Assembly: GCF_015223355.1 (NCBI RefSeq)
Contig: NZ_JADFFK010000003.1
Span: 1 to 64,000 of the forward strand
Direction of reading: 5' to 3'
Origin: Salipiger mangrovisoli
GTDB taxonomy: Bacteria; Pseudomonadota; Alphaproteobacteria; Rhodobacterales; Rhodobacteraceae
DNA: 64,000 nt
The position numbers were made by a program, and so were the translations under genes. The notes under the pieces were generated by a model. That model ran no database searches and was not told the DNA's origin. It saw only the letters and a list, made by a program, of their open reading frames with translations. This document shows, one piece after another, positions 26,400 through 34,890 of this stretch. Each line of letters opens with the position of its first letter. Position 1 is the stretch's first letter.

Positions 26400-27429
26400 T
26401 GCCTCGACCCTGCAGAGCGGTCCGGGCCGCCGTCTCCGGACCCCCGCCGTTCTGGTCGCGCTGACCTGCTGCCTGCTTGTCGTGCTCGCGCTGGGACTTG
26501 GCCTGGGCGCGGTGCGTGTCCCGGCCGCGACCTTGCTCAACACGCTGCTGGGGCTGGACGGTCCGAGGCAGGATTTCATCGTCCTCGGCTCGCGCCTGCC
26601 GCGGACGCTGCTCGGGGCCCTTACCGGCGCCGCGCTGGGTCTGTCAGGTGCGATCATCCAGTCGTTGCTGCGCAATCCTCTCGCCAGCCCGAAGATCGTC
26701 GGCATCAATTCGGGGGCGGCCTTTGCCGTGCTGCTCTGCGCCTTCCTTCTGCCGGATGCGGCCGCGCGGCTGACACCCTTCGCCGCCGCCGTCGGGGGCG
26801 TGGTGGCGGGGTCGGTTGTGTGGCTCATGGCGGGTCGTCTCGCCCTCGATGCGGCGCGGCTCACGCTCGTGGGGATTGCTGTCGGCTTCGTCATGGAGGC
26901 CGGCGTGGAATTCCTGCTGGTCACGCAGACCGGCCCGGAGTTCTCTGCGCCGCTGGTCTGGCTGACCGGCAGCCTCTGGGGGCGCGGCTGGACGCATCTT
27001 TGGTCCGTGGCCCCGGCGCTTGGTGGGTTGATGGCGCTGGCGTTGCTGATGTCCTTCCGTCTCGATCTGCAATACCTGGGGCCGCAGCGGGCCGCCGCGC
27101 TGGGTGTCCGGCTCGGACTCGAGCGCGGGATGCTTCTGGTGATCGGCGTGCTTCTCGCGGCGCTGTCGGTGGGCGTGGTGGGGGTTGTCGGCTTCATCGG
27201 CCTGATGGCCCCGCATATCGCGGCGCGGCTTGTCGGCGGACGTCATCGTGCGCTGCTGCCCACGGCGGCGCTCGTCGGGGCGATCCTCTGCGCCGGCGCA
27301 GATGTGGCGGGACGCGCGCTGATGCCGCCGATCGAGATTTCTGCCGGTATCCTGACCGCGCTGCTTGGCGCGCCCTTCTTCATCTGGCTCCTCCTGACCG
27401 AGGGGCGCCGTCCGGGAGCACCCCGATGA
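26392..27429 (+). CDS. Siderophore ABC transporter permease 2 (FecCD family)
   Basis: 345 residues. It carries LGSRLPRTLLGALTGAALG, I-I-Q-S-L-L-R-N-P-L-A-S-P-K-I-V-G-I-N-S-G-A and a G-V-V-G-F-I-G-L-M-A-P-H coupling motif. A unique W-L-T-G-S-L-W-G-R-G-W segment is typical of the FecD/FhuB-like partner. ATG 26392 lies inside the end of permease 1, and its stop overlaps the ATPase start as ATGA. Confidence 0.92.
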   Translation: MADASTLQSGPGRRLRTPAVLVALTCCLLVVLALGLGLGAVRVPAATLLNTLLGLDGPRQDFIVLGSRLPRTLLGALTGAALGLSGAIIQSLLRNPLASPKIVGINSGAAFAVLLCAFLLPDAAARLTPFAAAVGGVVAGSVVWLMAGRLALDAARLTLVGIAVGFVMEAGVEFLLVTQTGPEFSAPLVWLTGSLWGRGWTHLWSVAPALGGLMALALLMSFRLDLQYLGPQRAAALGVRLGLERGMLLVIGVLLAALSVGVVGVVGFIGLMAPHIAARLVGGRHRALLPTAALVGAILCAGADVAGRALMPPIEISAGILTALLGAPFFIWLLLTEGRRPGAPR

Positions 27430-28220
27430 TCCATCTTGAAGCCGTGGCAGCGGGCTACCGCACGTTCCGTCTCGCGCCCGCGACGCTTTCCTTTCCGGCC
27501 GGCACGCTGACCGCGCTGATCGGTCCCAACGGATGCGGCAAGTCGACGATGCTGAAGGTGATGTCGCGTCAGCTCCGGCCTTCGGCGGGGCGCGTGATGC
27601 TTGGCGAAGAGGACACCGCCGGTCTTGCGCCCCGCGCGCTGGCGCGGCGCCTCGCGCTCTTGCCACAGGAGAATGCTGTGCCGCCGGGGGTCACGGTGGT
27701 GGAGCTGGTCGGCTATGGCCGGGCACCGCATCAGAACCTGCTTGGCATGCAGACCGGCGCTGACCGCGAGAAGGTGCGGCAGGCGATGGACCGGCTCGAT
27801 CTTTTGGCGCTGGCCGACCGCGAGGTCGGCACGCTGTCAGGGGGGCAGCGCCAGAGGGTCTTCATCGCCATGGCGCTGGCGCAGGACGCGCCGGTCATGC
27901 TTTTCGACGAGCCGACGAACTGGCTCGATATCCAGCATCAGGTGGAGGTCCTGCGCCTGATGCGAGACCTTGCCCGCGAAGGAAGGACCTGCGTCGTCGT
28001 CCTGCACGACATCGCTCAGGCCGCGCGCTACGCCGACCGGCTGGTGGTCATGAAGGCGGGCAGTGTCATTGCGACCGGCGCGCCGAAGGCGGTGCTCACC
28101 GCCGATCTCGTGCGGCAGGTGTACAACTTGCAGGTCGAAGTCCATCCCGATCCGGTCACCGGCACGCCGGTGCCTGTGCCGCTTGAGCCGGGACGGGACC
28201 GCTGCGTCGAGCCCGTCTGA
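27426..28220 (+). CDS. Siderophore ABC transporter ATPase (FecE/FhuC type)
   Basis: 264 residues. Walker A GPNGCGKST, Q-loop LLPQENAVPPGVTV, signature LSGGQRQRVFIAMALAQ, Walker B VMLFDEPTNWLD and H-loop VLHDIAQAARYADR are intact. The C-terminus holds the VRQVYNLQVEVHPDP block common in FecE-type ATPases. It is the last gene of the import operon; after its stop no strong terminator is seen. Confidence 0.94.
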   Translation: MIHLEAVAAGYRTFRLAPATLSFPAGTLTALIGPNGCGKSTMLKVMSRQLRPSAGRVMLGEEDTAGLAPRALARRLALLPQENAVPPGVTVVELVGYGRAPHQNLLGMQTGADREKVRQAMDRLDLLALADREVGTLSGGQRQRVFIAMALAQDAPVMLFDEPTNWLDIQHQVEVLRLMRDLAREGRTCVVVLHDIAQAARYADRLVVMKAGSVIATGAPKAVLTADLVRQVYNLQVEVHPDPVTGTPVPVPLEPGRDRCVEPV

Positions 28221-28657
28221 GCGCGCTTCACTGACCTCGGCCTGCAACCGCAGTCGCGCGGGCCTGCCTGTGCGCAAGTCGCGAGTCCTGAGTGGGGGGC
28301 CGCGATTCTGTTCCTGTTGTGCCAGTGGGCCCGAGTCCATGTGACCTCGGTCAGCGTGCGCGCGACGGAGGAGGCAACCTGCCATTGCCGATGGCTGCTC
28401 TGGCCTGCGCATGCGCCGAACACCCTCTGCCGGGGTCGGTTTGGAAATCGTGTATCCGAGATATACCTTTTTTGCCGATCAATCCGAAAGTTATTGCGCC
28501 ACTCTTTCAGGGTGTGAGGAAATTGCAAATCTGTGTCTAAATAATCCCGGTCCGGGATCTAACGCGGGATCGGGAGGTGAATTTCTGGACAAAGTCCCGC
28601 TCGTATTACACAGGGTGAGGCGTATGTTTATTGTTATGTGTGTTCAGAGTTGTGTAC
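28221..28657. other. Spacer after the siderophore operon
   Basis: About 440 bp, becoming AT-richer towards the right. It contains a 15-bp palindrome at 28544-28558 and presumably the promoter of the small secreted-protein gene. No supported gene was found in it. Confidence 0.5.
28544..28558. promoter_or_regulatory. Palindrome ATCCCGG-T-CCGGGAT
   Basis: A perfect 7-bp inverted repeat with a single central base lies about 100 bp before the start of the small secreted-protein gene. The compact symmetric form suggests a protein-binding site rather than a hairpin. The binding protein is unknown. Confidence 0.4.
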
Positions 28658-29086
28658 ATGAAACTCGTGAAGCTATTGGCGCTTCTGTGCGGTCTTGCGC
28701 CGTTCCCGGCGCAGGCAAAGGAAATCAGGCTCCTGTTGTTCGATGCGAAGACGCATGAAAACTTTGCCGGTTGCCTGAACTGCGACAAGAGCGATCCCGA
28801 AGCCGTCTGCAACGACTACGGGGCCTATGGGTCGCGTCTGATGACCAACAGCATCTGGAACTTGCACGGGACATTCGGCTCGAAGTTCAGCGACGACAGC
28901 CCTTGGTCCGCGGGCGGTGAAGGGCTGGTCGTCATCGATGACAGCGGCAAGTTCTACGGCCATTTCTCGAACAACCTGAGCATCAACCGCAACCAACCGA
29001 CCCTTGCGAATGTGCGCTACCTCTTGAAACTCTACGCCACTTATGACGATCTCAGTATTGTGCGCGATCTGCTTTGCGAAAGGTGA
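28658..29086 (+). CDS. Small secreted protein of unknown function with S-I-W-N motif
   Basis: 142 residues. A Sec signal (MKLVKLLALLCGLAPFPAQA) is followed by K-E-I-R-L-L-L-F-D-A and a compact region with three Cys (GCLNCDKSDPEAVC) and the tandem-like Y-G-S-x-L-M-T-N-S-I-W-N and F-G-S-K-F-S-D-D-S-P-W pattern. Similar Ser/Trp/Gly motifs occur in small exported proteins found near surface or phage genes, but no biochemical role is known to me. ATG 28658 opens the signal peptide; a TTG at 28631 would add nine residues. It stands alone between spacers. Confidence 0.72.
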   Translation: MKLVKLLALLCGLAPFPAQAKEIRLLLFDAKTHENFAGCLNCDKSDPEAVCNDYGAYGSRLMTNSIWNLHGTFGSKFSDDSPWSAGGEGLVVIDDSGKFYGHFSNNLSINRNQPTLANVRYLLKLYATYDDLSIVRDLLCER

Positions 29087-29508
29087 GGGCGCGTTGCGAT
29101 GGGCGCAACAGGCATAATTGAGATGCGCTTCGGTTGGCTGACGTTTTGCAATTCGCTCAGATGTCCCGGATAAAATTCAAAGTCCCGAGAAATTAATCAA
29201 GCGCAGTGCATATGCTTCCTGCGCTCCGAGAGTCCCTCAGGCCGCAGCTCTGGCAGGAAAAGCCGAACCGAGTCTTCCATCAATGCGCCTTGGCGCCTCG
29301 CGGCGGCCAAGGCGGAAGTTGATGAAATGTCATGCGACGCCACCACTCACGGAAACTCGTGAAAACAAGCACTCATTAACTGACGTTGCGTCGACTCGGT
29401 AGCACGGTCCGAAGCGGGCTCCAAGAGTTTATCATTTCGATAATCTCGTTTCGGGCCGAAGCGTGACATTTGTTGACGGCGGGGGCCGTCTGTAGGAAGA
29501 CTGAGAAC
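29087..29508. other. Spacer without recognised features
   Basis: About 420 bp between the small secreted-protein gene and the small winged-helix gene. No open frame with ribosome site, hairpin or repeat was recognised; it should hold the promoter of the following genes. Confidence 0.4.
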
Positions 29509-29826
29509 ATGGACAAACTCAGCTCAATTCTCCAACTCCGCGAGATGCTCCGGCAACTCGAGCGTGACGTCGGCCTCGAAGACCTCAGTCGCTTCGAGCG
29601 TGATGTCCTGCTTGCGGCGCATGGGCTGTGCAAGCGTCCGGGAGATGTCATCAGCTCGGAGCAAATTCGAGAGCACGCGCTGGTCCGTTCCGCGGCGCAG
29701 GCGACCTTTTACCGTGCCCTTCGGGTTCTGCTCGCGCGCGGGTTGCTCGAACGGGCGGCGGAGTCCAAGGCGAAATCCTACATCGTGCGCAGTGATCTGG
29801 TCGGCACCCCGCTGCCGTTGGGCTGA
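29509..29826 (+). CDS. Small winged-helix DNA-binding protein
   Basis: 105 residues, ATG 29509 with AGGA upstream. An N-terminal helix (LSSILQLREMLRQLERDVG) precedes a winged helix-turn-helix reminiscent of MarR-type or PadR-type proteins (FERDVLLAAHGLC, VRSAAQATFYRALRVLLARGLLERA). The N-terminal helix probably dimerises. There is no ligand domain. The role is unknown; the next gene, a membrane protein 65 bp downstream, may be co-transcribed. Confidence 0.72.
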   Translation: MDKLSSILQLREMLRQLERDVGLEDLSRFERDVLLAAHGLCKRPGDVISSEQIREHALVRSAAQATFYRALRVLLARGLLERAAESKAKSYIVRSDLVGTPLPLG

Positions 29827-29891
29827 CGCAGGAAGCGGAAGGCAGCCGTGGAGAAGGCGATCCCAGTCGGGCAGATTTCCCCGAGGCGCGC

Positions 29892-30464
29892 GTGAGTATC
29901 CTGCGCAACATGGCCATCGTGGCGGTGGCCTATGTCCTCGCCCACGGGCTGACGGCGCTGCTCATCACGCCGCTGCAGGCACGCCTGCTGCCCGATGTGA
30001 CCGCCTTTGCAAGCCTGATGTACCTGCCTCATGGCGTGCGTGTCCTCTCGACCTGGCTGATGGGGCGATTGTCGGTCATCCCTCTCGGTCTGGGGGCCTT
30101 CCTGTCGGAGGTGCTGTTCACCCCGGTCGAGGTCAGCAGCGCCACGGACCCGGTGATCCTGTTGTCGATCGCCGTGGGCGGGGTTTCGGCGCTGCTCGCC
30201 TTCGAGCTCATGGGCCTCGTGGGCCATCGCATCTACGCCGGGCAAAACAAGCGCATCCATTGGAAGTGGCTGTTGCTGGCGGGCATGCTGGCCTCGGTGT
30301 TCAATTCCCTCGGACAGTCTCTGGTCTTTTCCGGCAAGGTGCTGCCTGATCATGCCATCGCGGTGCTGGCGGTCTACGCGGTGGGCGATCTCGTCGGGCT
30401 GGTGGCGACCACGCTGGTGCTGATGTTCGTCTTTCGCTGGATACGTGTCTTCCTCGCGCGTTGA
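29892..30464 (+). CDS. Integral membrane protein of unknown function
   Basis: 190 residues from GTG 29892 with five or six predicted helices (MAIVAVAYVLAHGLTALLI, ILLSIAVGGVSALLAFELM, AIAVLAVYAVGDLVGLVATT). A charged loop follows the third helix (GHRIYAGQNKRIHWK). The layout resembles sensor-type membrane domains such as MASE1, without an output domain. It is not recognised with certainty. It follows a small winged-helix gene. Confidence 0.68.
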   Translation: MSILRNMAIVAVAYVLAHGLTALLITPLQARLLPDVTAFASLMYLPHGVRVLSTWLMGRLSVIPLGLGAFLSEVLFTPVEVSSATDPVILLSIAVGGVSALLAFELMGLVGHRIYAGQNKRIHWKWLLLAGMLASVFNSLGQSLVFSGKVLPDHAIAVLAVYAVGDLVGLVATTLVLMFVFRWIRVFLAR

Positions 30465-30713
30465 GCGAGGCGAGAGATCGCGCGCCGAAAACTTCCGGCT
30501 CCCAATGTCCGAGATCGCAGAATTCAGGGCGGAGCGGCACGTCCTTCGGCTATATCGATGGACCTCGGAAGGCGCCTTCGCAAATCCGCAATGAGCAAAA
30601 AAGCGTGCGTATGCTGTTTCAGGTAATATCCGCGTTTCTGAATGAAATATTATTTTGAGTTTGGTTGGTTTTAGACTGGTGCCTCGGAAGCAGGTCTTTT
30701 TTTGGGGGAGGCT

Positions 30714-30809
30714 GTGGAACTCGCCAGGAGTGGGATACTCCCTGCATGCATCGGTCTGATCGTGGTGGTTTCGGCGCTTTCGCTGCTGGATGACGATGAC
30801 CACCCCTGA
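30714..30809 (+). CDS. Possible small membrane peptide, 31 residues
   Basis: GTG 30714 directly follows a G-rich GGGGGAG site (spacing only three bases). The peptide has a short polar start, one hydrophobic segment (ACIGLIVVVSALSLL) and an acidic end (DDDDHP). Composition and topology suit a single-pass small protein. Evidence is limited to the ribosome site and the hydrophobic run. Confidence 0.3.
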   Translation: MELARSGILPACIGLIVVVSALSLLDDDDHP

Positions 30810-31133
30810 AGCTGTGAACTTGTCGGTTTTTCTATAATTTTCAAGTCCGTGAAGCGGTTTCAGGATTGGCCATCGGAGCAGGGCCAGACGCGCGACCTGC
30901 GCCGGATGAGCCGCACGCGTTCCAGTGGAAGGCGAAGCGAGCTGATTTGGCGTGTATTCGCAAACATATTTCCGCTATCGCCTCTCTCTTTCATCCGTTT
31001 TTCCGCGATGGGAGCCTCTCTCTTTCGTGGGAAATTTGACAAGCCCCGGTGCCCCTTCGATGGTTCGGGATGGCAATATTCAACACATATTCTTCTCGAA
31101 AACGGCCGGGGCAATTGGCCATGCCCCGGCGTT
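30810..31133. other. Spacer before the P450-linked LysR gene
   Basis: About 320 bp with no supported gene. It ends in a AT-richer stretch beside the 3' end of the minus-strand LysR gene. No clear terminator was seen. Confidence 0.4.
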
Positions 31134-32033
31134 TCAGGTCAGTTCGGTGATGCTGCGAGATACCAGATCGCGCAGCCATCGGTGCACGGCGGAATGGTGG
31201 GTCCGCGCGGTCCAGACCATCTTGACCTCGATCGATGCGGAGACCGGGCAGTCGACGATGGCCAGCGACGGGTCGTCGAAGGTCGCCAGACGTCGCGGGA
31301 TCGTCGCCACCAGGTCCGAGCCAGCCACCAGCTTGTCGATCCCGGCGGGGCTCGGCACGCGCAGGGCGATCGACAGGCGGTGCCCGGCGCTCTCGATCTC
31401 GCTGACATAAGGCGAGAGCCAGCGGCCTCCGTAGGTGATGAAGATGTGCTGGAACGCCAGGTACTGCGCGAGCGTCGGCGGCGCGCCGGCTGCGGGATGC
31501 GCCCGGTCCATCAAGCACACGTAGCCATCGGTCATCGCCATGCGTTCGTAGAAGGATGCGTCCTGCCGCCGGTAGGGGCCGATGAGCAGGTCGGCCTCGC
31601 CGTCCAGCAGGCGCTGGTGACCGTGGCCCGAGGCATCGACCACCTCGATCTGGAGGTGCGGGGCATCACGGCGCAGCTTGCTGATGATCACCGGGATCAT
31701 GAAGCTGCGCTCGTAGTAATTGCAGGCGATGGTGATGCGGTCGGTGGCGGTCGCCGGGTCGAACTCCGGCCGGGCGCGCACCGCGTCGAAGCCGGCAATC
31801 AGGTCGAGCGCATAGGCCACCACCTCCTCGCATCGGGCGGTGGGATAGGTGCGTCCCGCCTCGCGTACGAAGAGCGGGTCGTCGAAGACCTTGCGCAGCT
31901 TCTCGATGGCATAGCTGACCATCGACTGGCTGATCCCCAGGGCTTCGGCGGCGCGGCTGAAGGAGCGCTCGCGATGCACCACGGTCAACACGTGGAAGCT
32001 GCGGAAGTCGAGCTGCTGCGGGTCGGTCATCAT
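31134..32033 (-). CDS. LysR-family regulator, divergent from the P450 operon
   Basis: 299 residues. An N-terminal winged helix (LDFRSFHVLTVVHRERSFSRAAEALGISQSMVS) of NodD/SyrM-like type is followed by an effector-binding domain. The start at 32033 (M-M-T-D) has AGAAGG upstream. LysR proteins commonly activate the divergent operon in response to a pathway metabolite; here that operon is the P450 system that starts 141 bp away on the plus strand. Confidence 0.9.
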   Translation of the reverse strand: MMTDPQQLDFRSFHVLTVVHRERSFSRAAEALGISQSMVSYAIEKLRKVFDDPLFVREAGRTYPTARCEEVVAYALDLIAGFDAVRARPEFDPATATDRITIACNYYERSFMIPVIISKLRRDAPHLQIEVVDASGHGHQRLLDGEADLLIGPYRRQDASFYERMAMTDGYVCLMDRAHPAAGAPPTLAQYLAFQHIFITYGGRWLSPYVSEIESAGHRLSIALRVPSPAGIDKLVAGSDLVATIPRRLATFDDPSLAIVDCPVSASIEVKMVWTARTHHSAVHRWLRDLVSRSITELT

Positions 32034-32173
32034 GCCTTCTGCCGGCGGTCTGCGATTCCTCCCGCGTAGCATCATCTGATTTTTCGATCAATTGTATCGG
32101 ACTGATCGGGTTGTGGGATGGCACGCGCCATGTCCTTTATCCCCAAGCACGTTCTTTGGGAGGAGGCGTCGAC

Positions 32174-33349
32174 ATGCCACTGGCACCTGTTGATGAGACA
32201 GTCGCAATCGGGGATCTCGTTCGCGATCCCTATCCGATCTATCGCCGCATGCGGGCCGAGACGCCCGTGGTGCGCGTTCCCGCGGTGAAGCGCACCTTCC
32301 TGACCAAGGCGGCCTACACCAAGATGGTCAAGGATGATGTCGTTCTGTTCAGCTCGAACGATCCCACGACGCCGATGGAACCCGCATTCCGCGCCCACAC
32401 GCTGATGCGCAAGGACGGCGAGGAGCACCGCCGCGAGCGTATGGCGATGCAGAAGGCCTTCACTCCCAAGGTCATCAAGACCAACTGGGCGCAGCTCTAC
32501 CGCGATATCACCGACCGATATCTCGACCGGCTGCCGCGTGGCGAGACGGTGGATCTCTACAGCGCGATCTGTGCCCCGGTCTCGGCGCGTATCCTGACCC
32601 ATATCCTCGGGCTCGACGGGGCCAGCGACGAGGAGATGATGCGCTGGTCGCAGCAGCTGATCGACGGCGCGGGGAACTTCGCCTGGGATCCCAAGCTCTT
32701 CGAGATCACCGACAGGGCGAACGAGGAAATGGATCTGCATATCGCCGCCTGCGCCGAACGGCTCCGGGCCGATCCCGACGACTCGGCGCTGTCGCTGATG
32801 GTCAATGCCGCAGACCCCATCCCCTGGAGCCAGATCGTCGCCAACATCAAGATCGCCATTGGCGGCGGCATCAACGAACCGCGCGATGCCATGGCGACGA
32901 TTCTCTACGGGTTGTTGACCAATCCCGACCAGCTCGAGGAGGTGCGCCGGCAGGAGGCCTGGGCGGCCGCCTTCGAGGAGGGCATCCGCTGGGTCGCGCC
33001 GATCCAGGCCTCGTCGCGGCTGGTCATGGAGGACACGGTGATCGGCGGGATCGACATCCCCAAGGGCGACATCGTGATGAGCATCCAGGCCTCGGCAAAC
33101 CGCGACGAGGACCTGTTCCACGAGGGCGAGGATTTCCGCGTGTTCCGCGACAAGAACCCCCACCAGTCCTTCGGCACCGGGCCGCACCATTGCGCCGGGG
33201 CGCATATCGCGCGGCGCACCGTGGGCGAGATCATGATGCCGGAGCTCTTCGAGCGCTTTCCCGACATGCGGCTGCCGGACCCGGAGGCGATCGTCTGGCA
33301 CGGCTTCGGCTTCCGCGGCCCGCTCAGCATGCCCGTGACGCTCAACTGA
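32174..33349 (+). CDS. Cytochrome P450 with atypical I-helix
   Basis: 391 residues, soluble bacterial class I type. The heme loop is FGTGPHHCAGAHIARR with the thiolate Cys, and the ExxR motif is EGIR. The I-helix reads AIGGGINEPRDAM: the acid-Thr pair that activates O2 in most P450s is replaced by Asn-Glu-Pro. GGAGGAGG precedes ATG 32174. Ferredoxin and reductase genes follow immediately, giving a complete three-component monooxygenase. The substrate is unknown; TRAP and CoA genes downstream suggest a hydrophobic organic acid or terpenoid. Confidence 0.94.
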   Translation: MPLAPVDETVAIGDLVRDPYPIYRRMRAETPVVRVPAVKRTFLTKAAYTKMVKDDVVLFSSNDPTTPMEPAFRAHTLMRKDGEEHRRERMAMQKAFTPKVIKTNWAQLYRDITDRYLDRLPRGETVDLYSAICAPVSARILTHILGLDGASDEEMMRWSQQLIDGAGNFAWDPKLFEITDRANEEMDLHIAACAERLRADPDDSALSLMVNAADPIPWSQIVANIKIAIGGGINEPRDAMATILYGLLTNPDQLEEVRRQEAWAAAFEEGIRWVAPIQASSRLVMEDTVIGGIDIPKGDIVMSIQASANRDEDLFHEGEDFRVFRDKNPHQSFGTGPHHCAGAHIARRTVGEIMMPELFERFPDMRLPDPEAIVWHGFGFRGPLSMPVTLN

Positions 33350-33379
33350 ACGCGGTCTTTTCCAGGGAGGAGAACAATC

Positions 33380-33703
33380 ATGGTCAAGGTGACCTACGTC
33401 GCGGCCGACGGCACGCGCACCGAGGTGGATGCACCGCCTGGCAGCAACGTGATGCAGACCGCGCTCGACAATGACGTCGATGGAATTGTCGGTGAATGCG
33501 GCGGTGCCATGATGTGTGCGACCTGCCACTGCTACGTTGACGAGGACTGGAGCGATGCCACTGGCGCCCGCCGGGACGGCGAGGACGACATGCTCGACTG
33601 CGCCGCAGACGAGGTGCGGCCGAACTCGCGCCTGTCGTGCCAGATCCGGCTGACCGAGGGTCTCGACGGGCTTGTCGTGCACCTGCCCGAGGAGCAGGTC
33701 TGA
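33380..33703 (+). CDS. [2Fe-2S] ferredoxin, adrenodoxin/putidaredoxin type
   Basis: 107 residues. Cluster ligands are visible as C-x5-C-x2-C in GECGGAMMCATCHC plus a fourth Cys in R-L-S-C-Q-I. The E-D-D-M-L-D acidic helix that docks onto partners is present. It shuttles electrons from the reductase encoded 4 bp downstream to the P450 encoded 31 bp upstream. Confidence 0.95.
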   Translation: MVKVTYVAADGTRTEVDAPPGSNVMQTALDNDVDGIVGECGGAMMCATCHCYVDEDWSDATGARRDGEDDMLDCAADEVRPNSRLSCQIRLTEGLDGLVVHLPEEQV

Positions 33704-33706
33704 GCG

Positions 33707-34876
33707 ATGCGGGAGATCGTGATCGTTGGCGCGGGGCAGGGTGGTCTTCAAGCGGCGATGTGCCTGCGGCAGGATGGCTTCGCGGGCCGGATCACCCTGA
33801 TCGGGGCCGAGGCAGGGCTGCCCTACCAGCGCCCGCCGCTGTCCAAGGCCTATCTCAAATCCGGCGATGCGGGCGCGCTGCAGCTGCGCCCGGCGAGCTT
33901 CTTCGAGAAGAAGGACATCACGCTGATCACCGGCACGCGGGTGGACAGCATCGACCGCGCGGCGCGCAGTCTGCGGGCCGGCGGGCGGGACCTGCGCTAT
34001 GACCACCTGATCCTCGCCACCGGCACCCGCAACCTGCGTCCGCCGATCCCCGGCGCGGACCTGGCGCTCGATTTGCGCACGTTGGAGGATGCCGCGCGCC
34101 TGCGTGCCGCGCTCGATCGACCAAGGCGCTGCGCGGTGATCGGTGGTGGCTTCATCGGGCTGGAATTCGCGGCGGTGGCGCGGGCTCTGGGCCATGAGGT
34201 GACGCTTGCCGAGGCGGCGCCCCGGCTGATGGCCCGCGCAGTCTCGGCCGAAACCTCGGCGCGGTTTCTTGGGCTGCACGAAGGCATGGGCACGCGGGTG
34301 CATCTGGGCGATCCGGTCCGCGAAGTGTTTCCGGGCGGCATCCGGCTCGCCAGCGGAACGCGGATCGAGGCGGAGGTGGTGCTGATGGCCGCGGGGGTCA
34401 CACCCAACACCGAATTGGCCGCGGCGGCGGGGCTGGCGGTGGACAATGGCGTGGTGGTCGATGGGCGCCTGTTGACTGCCGATCCGGCGATCTCTGCGCT
34501 TGGCGACTGCGCGGTCTTTCCTGACCCGGTCAGCGGCCGTCCGGTGCGGCTGGAGTCGGTGCAGGCGGCCACCGACCATGCGCGGCTGATCTCGCGGCGG
34601 CTGCTCGGCATGGCCGATGACCGCTATGACGCGGTGCCGTGGTTCTGGTCCGATCAGGCCGACAGCAAGCTGCAGATCGCCGGGCTGGCCACGGCGGGAG
34701 ACGAGACCGTAACGCGCGGCGATGGCGCCATCTTCCGCTTCAACGCGGGCCGCCTCTCGGCGGTGGAGACGGTGAACGATGCCCGGACCCACATGCAGTC
34801 GCGCAAGCGTCTGGCCGGTGCGCCGGTGCTGCGGCGGCACCTGGAAGCGGCGGGCTTCGATCTCGCCGCTGTCTGA
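33707..34876 (+). CDS. FAD-dependent ferredoxin reductase
   Basis: 389 residues, putidaredoxin-reductase type. FAD site IVIVGAGQGGLQAA, NAD site AVIGGGFIGLEFAA and a C-terminal FAD contact SALGDCAVFPDP are present, followed by a W-F-W-S-D-Q-A-D-S-K-L-Q-I-A-G block and a C-terminal domain. It takes electrons from NADH to the ferredoxin. It starts four bases after the ferredoxin stop and ends the P450 operon, convergent with a LysR gene. Confidence 0.95.
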   Translation: MREIVIVGAGQGGLQAAMCLRQDGFAGRITLIGAEAGLPYQRPPLSKAYLKSGDAGALQLRPASFFEKKDITLITGTRVDSIDRAARSLRAGGRDLRYDHLILATGTRNLRPPIPGADLALDLRTLEDAARLRAALDRPRRCAVIGGGFIGLEFAAVARALGHEVTLAEAAPRLMARAVSAETSARFLGLHEGMGTRVHLGDPVREVFPGGIRLASGTRIEAEVVLMAAGVTPNTELAAAAGLAVDNGVVVDGRLLTADPAISALGDCAVFPDPVSGRPVRLESVQAATDHARLISRRLLGMADDRYDAVPWFWSDQADSKLQIAGLATAGDETVTRGDGAIFRFNAGRLSAVETVNDARTHMQSRKRLAGAPVLRRHLEAAGFDLAAV

Positions 34877-34890
34877 GCGTCCGCGCGGCG

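Noticed and set aside
25116-27197. Long minus-strand frame opposite the siderophore permeases
   Set aside because: Composition artefact of GC-rich codons; the plus-strand FecCD genes are convincing.
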